Assembly: GCA_029582165.1 (NCBI GenBank)
Contig: CM055881.1
Location: 22,094,594-22,158,593, forward strand
DNA length: 64,000 nucleotides
Direction: 5' to 3'
Origin: Portulaca oleracea
Lineage: Eukaryota > Streptophyta > Magnoliopsida > Caryophyllales > Portulacaceae
Of the stretch, positions 54,934 through 64,000 are shown piece after piece. Numbering within the stretch: position 1 is the first letter of the stretch; the number at the start of each line of letters is the position of its first letter. Under the pieces are notes generated by a model. That model did no database searches. It saw only the letters and a program-made list of their open reading frames with translations, and was not told the origin of the DNA. The position numbers and the translations under genes are program-made.

Positions 54934-56898
54934 ATGTCGACGACCAGCACCCAGAGTGTCGTCTCCGGTGACGGCCACGAGCACAAGCACATGGTAGTAT
55001 ACCACCTCCTCCCAGCACTGACTACTGTCGCCGTCACAGTCTGTCTTCTCCTCCTCCTCCTCTTCATCTGGCGCCGTCTGTTCCACCGCCGTCACACTCC
55101 AACCCTCCCACGGCGGTTCTCCTACTCTGTTCTCCGGCGAGCCACGGCAGGTTTCTCCCCCTCCCACAGACTTGGCCAGGGAGGTTCCGGAGCCGTCTTT
55201 TCGGGAACCCTGAGCCTAGGCCCCTCGTGCAGCACAATCCCCATTGCTGTCAAACTCATGGACTCCGGCTCACTCCAGGGCGAGCGCGAGTTCCAAAACG
55301 AGCTTCTCATGGCTGACAAGACCCTCCACTCTGACCGACTTGTCAAGCTCCTTGGCTTTGCTTCTTCTAGAACACGACGCCGCATGTGCCTTGTCTACGA
55401 ACTCATGTCCAATGGTAATTTGCAGGATTCCTTGTTGCGTAAGAGATCCCATCAATTGATGCAGTGGAACAGTCGCTTTCGGATTGCTATTCAAGTTGCT
55501 AAAGGTTTGGCTTTTTTGCATCATCACTGTCATCCTCCTGTAATCCATGGTGACATTAAGCCCAGTAATGTGTTGTTGGACGATAACTTTTGTGCTAAGA
55601 TTGGAGATTTCGGACTTGCGAGGTTGAAATTGGTTGATAATTATAATAACAATGATGATCATGTTGTTGATGAGAGTGTTACCACCACAGCTGTTTTTGA
55701 GGAGACAAGTGTCAGTGTCGATTTGTCACCAGTTAGGGGTCCGTTTGGGGTGGAAACCTCACCAGAGATGGTAACAGCTGTTGCTTCTCCTGCCGACTTT
55801 TTTGACCCGGGTGGGAATGGGTTAGATTTGGAGGGTCAGTTTGATAGAGTTGGTGTGGAAAATAGTCACAAACAGATGATTAAGGTTGGGAAGGGGAAGA
55901 GGAAGAGGAAGGGGAAGCCACACAAGCAACATGACAATGAGGGTGACTCAAATAGGGTGCAGTTGAAGGAGTATGTCATGGAATGGATGGGAACGGAGAT
56001 TAGTGGGGGGAATGTTGACGATTCTATTTGTAGCAAACAAGAAGCTTGTACGAGCTCTGTAGTCGACATCAACGCAGAGAAGAAGAAGAAGAAGTTTGAG
56101 TGGTGGGGATCGATGGAGCAAGGGAAAATTTCGAAAAAAGACAAGAAAAAGCAGGCAAGGGAGTGGTGGAAGGAGGAGTACAGTGAGGAACTTGCAAGAA
56201 AGACTAAGAAGAAGAAGAAGAAGAAGAAGAAGAAAACAAAAGAGGGGCCAGCAAGCGAGTTTGAGGAGGATTGGTGGGCAAGGGATGGTGAAATTTATAA
56301 AAACAGGAGAAGAAAGAAAAGTAGGCGGAGCACTGTAGATTGGTGGTTGGATGGGTTGAGCGGAGGAGACCTTTGGAGCGATCGTAACGCTAGCTATGAT
56401 TCAATGAGTGGAGAGATACCCAAGAGCGGTGGAATCAGCAGTACACCGAGCATGAGGGGAACTGTATGCTATGTTGCTCCTGAGTACAACACTGCTGCCC
56501 ATCTGTCTGAGAAGTGTGATGTTTACAGCTATGGTGTCTTGCTTTTAGTCCTTATTGCTGGGAGGCGTCCCTTGCAGTTGCAGGTCACCTCCCCCATTTC
56601 TGAATTTCACAGGGCTAATCTTGTGTCTTGGGCACGACACCTTGCTCGTGCCGGCAACCTCCTTGATTTGGTTGATAAAAAGATTAAATGTTTGAACAGA
56701 GAAGAAGCTCAGCTATGCCTTGTAGTGGCCTTACTTTGTTTGCATAAGTCACCAGCACGCAGGCCATCTATGAAGGAAGTTGAGGGGATGCTCACAGGTG
56801 AATTGGATCCTCCCCAACTTCCACTGGATTACTCCCCGTCGCCTTCCTCACAATTCCCATTCAAGCCCGGTAAGAAGCTCCCGGTGAAAGATAGATAG
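54934..56898 (+). CDS. receptor-like serine/threonine kinase with a long activation-segment insert
   Basis: Intronless, 654 residues. A short extracellular or lumenal N-terminus (1-23) without a ligand-binding domain is followed by one membrane segment (about 24-46, leucine-rich) and a basic stop-transfer segment. The kinase domain has a glycine loop 'GQGGSGAVF' (81-89), lysine K107 in 'IAVKLM', 'HGDIKPSNV' (205-213) and 'DFGLAR' (225-230). The HRD arginine is glycine, so it is a non-RD kinase. Between DFG and 'GTVCYVAPEY' (509-518) lies an insert of about 275 residues. It contains basic clusters, four tryptophan pairs ('EWW', 'REWW', 'EDWW', 'DWW') and a run of 12 lysines (425-436 region). 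The C-lobe is complete. The same build occurs in Arabidopsis At4g25390 and At2g45590 (from memory). The substrate is unknown. Confidence 0.93.
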   Translation: MSTTSTQSVVSGDGHEHKHMVVYHLLPALTTVAVTVCLLLLLLFIWRRLFHRRHTPTLPRRFSYSVLRRATAGFSPSHRLGQGGSGAVFSGTLSLGPSCSTIPIAVKLMDSGSLQGEREFQNELLMADKTLHSDRLVKLLGFASSRTRRRMCLVYELMSNGNLQDSLLRKRSHQLMQWNSRFRIAIQVAKGLAFLHHHCHPPVIHGDIKPSNVLLDDNFCAKIGDFGLARLKLVDNYNNNDDHVVDESVTTTAVFEETSVSVDLSPVRGPFGVETSPEMVTAVASPADFFDPGGNGLDLEGQFDRVGVENSHKQMIKVGKGKRKRKGKPHKQHDNEGDSNRVQLKEYVMEWMGTEISGGNVDDSICSKQEACTSSVVDINAEKKKKKFEWWGSMEQGKISKKDKKKQAREWWKEEYSEELARKTKKKKKKKKKKTKEGPASEFEEDWWARDGEIYKNRRRKKSRRSTVDWWLDGLSGGDLWSDRNASYDSMSGEIPKSGGISSTPSMRGTVCYVAPEYNTAAHLSEKCDVYSYGVLLLVLIAGRRPLQLQVTSPISEFHRANLVSWARHLARAGNLLDLVDKKIKCLNREEAQLCLVVALLCLHKSPARRPSMKEVEGMLTGELDPPQLPLDYSPSPSSQFPFKPGKKLPVKDR

Positions 56899-57079
56899 GT
56901 TCCTGACATGTCCTTGGTGGATAACGTAGTTTGAGATTGTGACATTCTTTTTTCCTTTTCTCCCCAATGTATGACGCTCTTAACTATGATTCTAAAGTTG
57001 TATTATTGTACAGAGTGTAATTAGTTAAATCTTGATCGGTTCGTCACAGCCTTTTTCTCCCCAAATCTTGATCCTCCTC
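56899..57079 (+). other. kinase gene 3' flank
   Basis: Begins after the TAG stop and likely contains the 3' UTR. No defined poly(A) signal can be proven. Confidence 0.4.
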
Positions 57080-57385
57080 GTGTAGGGTTTTGTGTATAAG
57101 GAAATTGAGAATTCATAAACTCATTCTCATTCTCATTCTCATTCTCATTGTGAATTCTCATTCTCATTCTCATTCCCATTAGATATTAAACGGGTCATTA
57201 CATTCAAAATTTTCTCTCAACTTTCCTCAAAAAAATTTTATGCATTCCTACCCTAAATTTTTCATACACTTTTCTAACCTTTTTTTTCCATTTGTTTTTG
57301 GTCAATCCAAATAAAGGAAACATTCTCATATTCCATATTTTTTTTCTTTGTACTCATTTTTCCACAATCCAAATGAACCCTAAGT
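57080..57385. mobile_element. decayed copy of the GGGTCTGTTTGGA (Harbinger-like) element
   Basis: The right half (57,200-57,385) aligns with the right arm of the element at 19,038-19,938 (tttccatt, ggtcaatccaaa, ttttccacaatccaaatgaaccctaa). The left part holds a (CATTCT)n repeat (57,121-57,180) where the other copy holds (GA)n. Confidence 0.5.
57121..57180. repeat. (CATTCT)n microsatellite
   Basis: Two blocks of CATTCT repeats are separated by gtgaatt. Confidence 0.9.
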
Positions 57386-57962
57386 GTATGGTTGGCCAAG
57401 TTTTCATGTTGATTTTAAATAGAAGGAACTAACATTAAGCCAAACAAAGAAATTCTTTGAAGTAGTTTCTAACTTCCTAAAAGCCAAAAGCCAAAAGCCA
57501 AAATTAGTTTCCAGGTCCTTAAAAACTGAAGTTACATTTTGTAGCTTTCATATTTATCTTCTTGGAAGCTATTAAAAAAAATTAAGGAATAAATAAATAA
57601 ATTTTCCACAAATACATTTGGACCTTCCTATTCTTGAAAATCTAAATCCACATTTTTGTTTTCAAGATATTTATAGTTTCTTGGGAGCAAATCCTATTTT
57701 CTTGCATTAATTAATATTAATTTTTAAATTTATCAATATAAATAGGTAATGCTTGATAAAAAGGTTTTCTTGATCAAATAAATTCAATTTAATTATTTAA
57801 TATGAATTACATAAAAAAAATTTTGAGAAATTACATGAATTACATAAATTTTTAAGAGGAGAACATGATACGTAATTTTTGAAAAAAAAAATAGAAATGA
57901 GGGGAAAATGAAATTTTTATCTATAAATTGAGAAAAATGATAAGTGGCCGAATACTTGTTAA
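57386..57962. other. non-coding, unassigned
   Basis: AT-rich with the short tandem phrase aaaagccaaaagccaaaagcc at about 57,479. No gene. Confidence 0.4.
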
Positions 57963-58321
57963 CAAAAAATTACTTAGGGGTACCCTAACTTTTGGTGAAA
58001 TGTTTTTCTGGTACCCCAACTTTTAAAAACTAATTTTGGGGTACCCTAACTTTTAGAATTAGAAATAATTAGGTGAATTTCCCGCCAATGATTTGAATTT
58101 ACCGGTGAGTTGTAGGCGGGAAATTGATTAAATGTTTTTGTGGATGAAAATGCCCTTTGTTTTTGTTGACGAAAATGATTTGAATCAATCGGAATTTCGC
58201 CAGAAATTCACCTAGTAATTTCTAATCCTAAAAGTAAGGGTACCCCAAAATTAGTTTTGAAAAGTTAGGGTACCAAAAAATTGTTTCTTCAAAAGTTAGG
58301 GTACCTCTAAGTAATTTTTTG
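57963..58321. mobile_element. MULE-type MITE with long inverted repeats
   Basis: Flanked by a perfect 9-bp duplication ACTTGTTAA (57954-57962 and 58322-58330). The ends are CAAAAAATTACTTAGGGGTA and the complement of CAAAAAATTACTTAGAGGTA. Inverted similarity extends about 150 bp inwards, with ggtaccctaactttt repeated in each arm. A 9-bp duplication and long arms indicate the Mutator superfamily. There is no coding capacity. Confidence 0.85.
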
Positions 58322-59268
58322 ACTTGTTAATATACTTCTACTTATGAAAAACACTTCGATCAAGTATTACCAAACACCTAATTGATTTTGGAGAAATAAT
58401 TTCTGTAAAACTGATTTTAAAAAGTCATTTTGAAGTACTAGTTTGACCTAACACACACTAAGCTTCACCAGAAAACGTTTGTGCCACCTTCCGCATCAAC
58501 AAAAACTGAGTAAAGCTTCATGTGTTTTAATTTTTGTATATTAATGGAAAATAGGTACAGGGTCCACTATATTACTATCAAATAATAAAAGTCACTATAT
58601 TTGGATCCAACGTTGTCAATGGAATAACAATGTGAAAATCCTAATATGGATAGTTGAAAAGGATTATATTTTCAACTTAAATTGTAATGCACTAGGGCTT
58701 TGTGTTTTTCAGTAGGCATGTATAAGTTGAGTAAGCTAAGATTGAGTAGGTTCGTGTGGATTTAGGTAAAAATAGGTAATGAGAATTTTTAGAAGTAAGA
58801 AAGCTTAAGTTGAGTTGTGACTAGTTTATAATGTGAAAGAACAAGGCATTAAGTAAATATCTCATTAAACATCCTCTCCATTCCATGGAATAGTGGATAT
58901 TGAACAATTTTTAAATCTTGAATCTATTAGAACTCATGTTTCTACAGTGCAAAATTTAGGGGTTAATTCTTTCGGTGGGTAAGGTAAAATAAAGTTAGAT
59001 AAAATAAAATTAGGTAACATTAAATAAGCTTGGGTAAAAATTGATAGACATAGATAATGTGTAAAATATAGTTAGGTAAGGTTGGATAAACTTTGATAAA
59101 AATAAGTACAATTGGTTTAGATTAGCTAAAATTGGGTTGAGAAAGGATAGTTTACTAAGCAAAAAATAGGACACTGAAAAAATTTTGTACGTTCAAAACA
59201 TATCTCCACCAATAAAAATTAGAAAAGCCAAGGAAATATTCAACTCTACAAGCACCACAATGATAGAC

Positions 59269-59321
<53 letters not shown>

Positions 59322-59596
59322 TTATCATTCGAGTAACTAAGAGAGTTGCCCTACTTCCGAAAAGAATATGGCAAATGAATGTCACTTGGAAAAAAAAAAT
59401 GGGCACCTGAGGTTTGACAAGTTGAGTAAGTCAGCAAATCCAAGATGGCAAAATTAGAATCCCCAGTGGGTAAAGTGGAATGCTGGAGGAGTAGGTTACC
59501 CTAATGTTCTCCAAGCATGAAAGTGGCACCGTTGGACGAAGATAATGCCAGCTTAAGTTGCCACTCTAACCCACTTACTCCAAGTCATTAATCATT
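58322..59596. other. intergenic DNA upstream of the DUF688 gene
   Basis: AT-rich, with loosely repeated ttaggtaa/gataaaataaa phrases at 58,975-59,125 and an (AAT)n tract at 59,270-59,322. No coding feature is supported. Confidence 0.5.
59270..59322. repeat. (AAT)n microsatellite
   Basis: About 17 AAT units, some 270 bp upstream of the TATA box of the next gene. Confidence 0.95.
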
Positions 59597-59604
59597 TATA
59601 AATA
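59597..59604 (+). promoter_or_regulatory. TATA box of the DUF688 gene
   Basis: TATAAATA, 59 bp before the start codon at 59,663. This would place transcription initiation near 59,630 and give a short 5' UTR. Confidence 0.65.
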
Positions 59605-59662
59605 CAATCATAAGATCGTAAAGTAGCACAAAAGCAAGAAAATCCAGTATTACTAACTAAGA

Positions 59663-60460
59663 ATGGAAGACAAAAAGCAAGTGGAAATGGGAGAAGAGGA
59701 GAAGCAAGCGAAAGACAGAGGGAAGGGAATGAAGCATGAGATTACAATACCATTTATCTGGGAGGAAACTCCTGGGGCACCAAAAAAGGATTGGAAGCCT
59801 AAGTGTGAAGCATTGTCTCCTGCACCAGCCATGGCTGTTAAGTACGTGGCCTCGGTACCCTTCAAGTGGGAGGAAAAGCCAGGGACCCCACTCCCCTGCT
59901 TTGCTACCGAATCAAAACAATCAACACCCCAGGTACCGGAGACAGTCCCTGAAAACAAGTGTTTGCCACTGCCTCCAGCTTTCTATGCCAAGTGTGAGTA
60001 CGACAGTGACGATGACAGCTCCTACTGCGATGACGAACCAGATTGGATATCTGAAGCTGGGAGTGTCCAAACTGAGGAGTCCTTCAGCACCGCTCTACAA
60101 TTGGACAATCCATATATAAACAGCCCCGAGGAGATCCCCGACCCACCAGAAAGCAGCAGCAGCAGTCCAGGCCGCTATGCAGCTGAGGGTGCAGCAAGCT
60201 TGAGAGGCGCCACGTTTTTGGAGTACCTTTTCCCTATGATGCCCCCCAAGTCTGACTGCCGTAACAACTACCCTAATTCTGATGAAAAAGAACAACCTCT
60301 GGTGTTGCCTCAGAATAAAAGACTTGGGGGAGATTGCAGGGGAGGCGCTTTTAGAAGACCACTCACGTTGCAGGAGCTCATAATGTTGAGCCGCAGAAGA
60401 AGTTGTCACAGAAAGGCACTTTTTATGAAGAAACAAAATCCACCCAAGGTACCTCCTTAG
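59663..60460 (+). CDS. DUF688-type protein of unknown function
   Basis: Intronless, 265 residues, hydrophilic, no signal peptide or membrane segment. It has two copies of the family motif, 'IPFIWEETPGAP' (29-40) and 'VPFKWEEKPGTP' (65-76). An acidic stretch follows ('YDSDDDSSYCDDEPDW'), then a serine run, 'ATFLEYLFPMMPPKS', and the conserved C-terminal segment 'RPLTLQELIMLSRRRSCHRK'. These mark a plant family annotated as DUF688 or 'hydroxyproline-rich-like', whose function I do not know. The start is supported by a TATA box upstream, and the motif order and length look complete. It is convergent with the CLPT gene downstream. Confidence 0.82.
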   Translation: MEDKKQVEMGEEEKQAKDRGKGMKHEITIPFIWEETPGAPKKDWKPKCEALSPAPAMAVKYVASVPFKWEEKPGTPLPCFATESKQSTPQVPETVPENKCLPLPPAFYAKCEYDSDDDSSYCDDEPDWISEAGSVQTEESFSTALQLDNPYINSPEEIPDPPESSSSSPGRYAAEGAASLRGATFLEYLFPMMPPKSDCRNNYPNSDEKEQPLVLPQNKRLGGDCRGGAFRRPLTLQELIMLSRRRSCHRKALFMKKQNPPKVPP

Positions 60461-61328
60461 CTCCTGCTTCTTTCTGCTACATAGTTTTTCTTCATTCATA
60501 GACATAATACAAACTCTTCAATCTCTCCAATAAAGCCTCTCTGGCATGCCAATATAACACTGCTTATGTAGACTATCACCACATCCAGCTTATTTAGGAC
60601 TGAAATACCTGGAAGGGGGTTGTGTGCACAGCTTAACAATACCGTCAAATAACTTGTTTGGTGTACAAATTGGCAGGACTTCACGAACAAGAAAGCTCAT
60701 GGATGTTTCAGCTTTGGAGCCAGGGGTGAAGGAATAACAAAACTTTCTGGGAAAGAACTGACATTAAAACTTGCCTAGACAAGCATTTCTGGAACGTTCT
60801 GCAGTTTTCTTCGCTGTTGGCAACTAATTCTTGTCACATATCTTTTGCTGTAAAAAAATAATTAAAAAAAACACCTCACAAATAATCAAACCATGTTGTT
60901 TGTAACTTTGGCATTTACATTAAAGACTTTATCTCACAACATTACTGCAAACATTACAAATCGTTTCAGAAATATGTGAATGTGAATTTCATGTAAAATC
61001 CTTTGTTTGTATTACAGATCAAATCATTCAAAATTTCAAATACAAGATATTTGCAGTGGACACCAATAAAATCAAACTACTGGAAAACCCTGATGTAGAA
61101 AATTATTTCTTGTCATTTCCCCTCTAATGGGAATTTGCATCAGTGAGCAAAATTCGTCAAAGAATTGACCTCCTTTCACTTGGAACAATTTTTTGACAAA
61201 AACCTTGGAACATGTCTGCAGCAGCAACTTCATATTTAATCCAGAAATAAATATAATGTGATTTGTCCTCTGAGAAATCTGTGTGGATATCTGCATGGCT
61301 GTGATGGACCTCAGTCTCTAGCAATGTG
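60461..61328. other. convergent intergenic region
   Basis: Lies between the stop codons of the DUF688 gene (plus) and the CLPT gene (minus) and presumably holds both 3' UTRs. No further gene is seen. Confidence 0.5.
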
Positions 61329-63992
61329 CTACTTGTGTGTCAAGACAATGTCCTTGTCCAGCTACAGGAAAAAATAAATAAATAAAAAGCACTGCAAATA
61401 GTGGCAAGACATTAAAAAAAAGGTCATTTAGTGCAAGATAAGGGAACTCACATATTTCGCAAGCTCCTTTGCTTTCCCATCATTAAACCCGAGAGACTCT
61501 AATATCTGGTGTGCGGCCGATTCTTTTTGCTCCCAGATCCCGAGAAGCAGATAAGCCACGGTTATCTCTCCATCTCCACCTGTATGCACCAAGCTTGTAT
61601 GAGCAATCATATTGCATTTATTCCTATAAAAGATCTAGCTTCTATTATATATTCACAGCCAATTTGCTCTTCTGAATCCTTGATAGGATAACTAACAGCA
61701 AACCCACTAGCTGCTGTCAGTTGCATAGATTGTTTGCCATCATACGACAAAAACAACCAATGGGCAAAAGCTCTGACAAAGTCTACATCATAACATGATC
61801 AAAGAGATGGGGGTTGGAGATTAAGGAGGAATAGGAAGATCTTGTCCAAATGCTTTAAAAATATGAAGAGCTTATCAAAAATACAAAATCCAGATTGACC
61901 TGTCTCTAAGGTCATGGCAGAATTCACAAGCACACGAGATTGGATTTCTGTAGTTTCAAAAACTGATAAACTAAAACAAGAGCAATTACCTGACTTCAGT
62001 TTCTGATCAATAGCCCAATCAATAGCCTTCTGGGCTGGTTCAGTCAATGGAGGGTGCTCAGGACTGAAGAAGTACATGTCTGATTTTCCAAGCAAGTTGA
62101 CAGTTTCCTCCCTCACCTTGTCAAGAGTGATGCCATTAGTTCTCAAGAACTTCGCAGCATCACTTGTTCCTGGACATTGAAATGGACCATGCGCCCAAAT
62201 TGGTACATATGAAAACGGAAAATCAAACCCACCAATAAAATAGAATGAACTTTCTTTTTCTGCTTTTTTTTTTTTCTTTCTTCTTGGGGGGTGGGAGCAG
62301 GCATAGATTTGTAACAGAGAGCAAAAGATCAAATGAGGATTTGCAGGTATGGGACAGTAACTTACAAATGGTATCACTAAGGCGATTTCATACAGTACTG
62401 TTCTAAGTTTGTAAAATTGTACATAAGATCTTAGCAAAGTATGCTGATAATATTATCAGAGGTTCAAAAAGAACAAAAAAAAAAGGTCATTCCCTTATCT
62501 CAAGCAACTATTATCAACTTAATAACAACTTCAACAAGTCATTTGATTTAGACCATGATACTATTGAGCTCCACAGCAGAGACACTTTCAACTGCATCCT
62601 AAATAGAACTTCTCCAAGCCATTGGCTTCAACCTCAACACAACAAATTTTAACAATAAATGATCTGATTTGCATAATTTTTTTGAACGTTACCCAAACAG
62701 GAATGATAAACAGCCACCCCTTCTCCATTAAGCATCAAACCTCGGTTCTGGGACCTTCAATAATATAGCACCTACTCAAATGAACAAGCCCACTGTCATA
62801 ATTTAAAGCTGCAATCAGAAACAGCTTCCAAAATCATGTCGCCCACAGAGATAGCCAAAAGGCTCCCAAAATTATTTATGTGGGCATATAAGCTATGTGC
62901 AAAAGACAAAAGCTTCACATCTAAAACTATAAGTGCATTTATTCTATTTCCATTAAACTGCTCAGAACTCATGTCCATATCCATAAATTTCTTCAGCGTG
63001 TTAATCCTACCAAAATTGGAAAGCGACTGCATTCATGGGTATTACATCGCTAGAAAATATTACCTATCCACGTTTATTAATATTTCTTTTTTAAAATCAA
63101 GGATGAGGGTGCTAAGAGCCCTCCCTAGAGGAGAAAATCAGATGCTCACGAAAGCAAGAGTGACAGTAGATGTGAAGGGCAATGCAAGATTAAAATCCCG
63201 TTGCAGTCTCATTTAGAGCATTTTAAGGGAACATAAAGAATAATGGAGGACGCAACATGACAACATGCACTATCAGTTAACAGCATTCCCATCTAGATGG
63301 AGATGAATAACAGTTAATCAGCCCAAGCATGACCTCTTACATTGTCAGAACTAGACGCCAAATGTGCGTCATTGAAAGATTCGTGAAACAATAAGTGGAC
63401 TTCCATACATTTATATGGTACCATTCCAAAATCCAAACCATTTTTGTGGTTTGATCACTGCACACACCCAAAGCCCAGTAGCTAACACTCAAATGTTAGC
63501 CAAGTGATCAAGACTACACCGACAACCCAGAAATTCACTATCAAATCCTAGCAGGAAATTATTCCCAGGATTACAACTAAATGCTGTCATTGAGACTGGG
63601 TTATAAACTGACGTAGAAAAAGTTGAGTTCCAAGGTAGTGCTAAATTCAGGAAAAAAGGTGTGACTTCTAAGTTTTACTCATTTGTATCCCAACATCCAG
63701 ATATCAAAGGGATTGATTAAAAAGCTGATCCTCTAGATTGTTTACTGACGCACACAAGAACAAGCTTACTTAAAGGTGTGAAGGGCTTGAAATCCTACCA
63801 ATTGCAATTGAAGAGAGCAGCATGGAACCCGATCATTAATATGCATAAAAACAACAGTCTCAACCATGACTAGATCACAAACCTTCAACCAAGATCCCCA
63901 TCAGAAGGGCCTCTGTTCCAGTGTTTGGATACTTAAGTTTTCTTGCTTCCAATTCACCCATAGCAAATGACTTTATTGCCCTTGCAGACCAC
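61329..63992 (-). CDS. CLPT1: plastid Clp protease accessory subunit (double Clp-N motif, CLPT), 3' part
   Basis: Four exons on the minus strand: 63992-63883, 62169-61990, 61579-61452 and 61361-61329, all with GT-AG borders and continuous phase. They give the last 149 or so residues. The upstream exons with the transit peptide lie beyond the window. The protein reads 'WSARAIKSFAMGELEARKLK', 'TGTEALLMGILVEGTSDAAK', 'FLRTNGITLDKVREETVNLL', 'FFSPEHPPLTEPAQKAIDWA' and, after the Clp-N repeat turn, 'GEITVAYLLLGIWEQKESAA' and 'HQILESLGFNDGKAKELAKY'. This is the double Clp-N fold of CLPT1/CLPT2, which bind the ClpP/R core in the chloroplast stroma and aid its assembly. Choice of CLPT1 over CLPT2 rests mainly on the neighbouring kinase gene. 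The 1.7-kb intron (62,170-63,882) contains no recognised insertion. Confidence 0.88.
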
Positions 63993-64000
63993 CTGCTTTA

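Noticed and set aside
61799..62437. A 212-residue uninterrupted protein on the minus strand
   Set aside because: Only the central part (62,169-61,990) has CLPT similarity. The rest is flanking intron, shown by GT-AG borders and continuity of the CLPT sequence with the neighbouring exons.

Overview
The window is nuclear DNA of a flowering plant, almost certainly a eudicot. Genes are split by GT-AG introns, and wide AT-rich intergenic stretches are packed with plant transposons of most major classes (Copia, Gypsy, LINE, Helitron, MULE, hAT, Harbinger-like, Stowaway-like). The host genes recognised are plant-specific or plant-typical. I cannot name the species from sequence alone. There is no bacterial, phage, CRISPR or operon-type content.

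Layout. 1-13,640: decayed LTR retrotransposons. These are a Gypsy integrase relic with its LTR-like region, a Copia relic (gag at about 2,940, RNase H at about 8,000, 3' LTR from 8,981) split by a solo LTR (6,510-7,831), and a second 5'-truncated Copia (10,010-13,640). 13,950-20,900: DNA transposons and a Helitron (14,537-17,798) carrying a nested LINE, then an hAT-like element (18,401-20,171) carrying a nested Harbinger-like element. 21,056-26,107: a five-exon GT64 glycosyltransferase gene whose codon phase closes exactly over all introns. 27,204-44,009: one old Mutator-like element (MULE) of about 5 kb, inflated to 16.8 kb by three nested insertions. They are an hAT MITE, a Gypsy element that keeps only gag and protease (28,796-33,570), and a nearly full-length Gypsy element (35,798-42,609). 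The last lies inside the MULE transposase reading frame and is flanked by CCTTG target duplications. 44,100-54,500: a GRF zinc-finger pseudogene, several MITEs, a long-inverted-repeat element, a second Helitron-family copy and simple repeats. 54,934-64,000: a host gene island with an intronless receptor-like kinase, a DUF688-type gene, and the 3' part of a plastid Clp protease accessory gene (CLPT) on the minus strand, running off the window.

The host genes do not form one pathway. The GT64 enzyme is predicted to act in Golgi glycan or sphingolipid glycosylation, the kinase at the plasma membrane, and CLPT in the chloroplast stroma. The kinase and CLPT lie close together, as the Arabidopsis genes At4g25390 and At4g25370 do (from memory), so this end probably keeps an ancestral gene order. 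The most informative part of the window is the nested MULE. Target-site duplications, reading-frame continuity across the insertion and a GRF zinc-finger relic inside its ends allow its history to be read directly.
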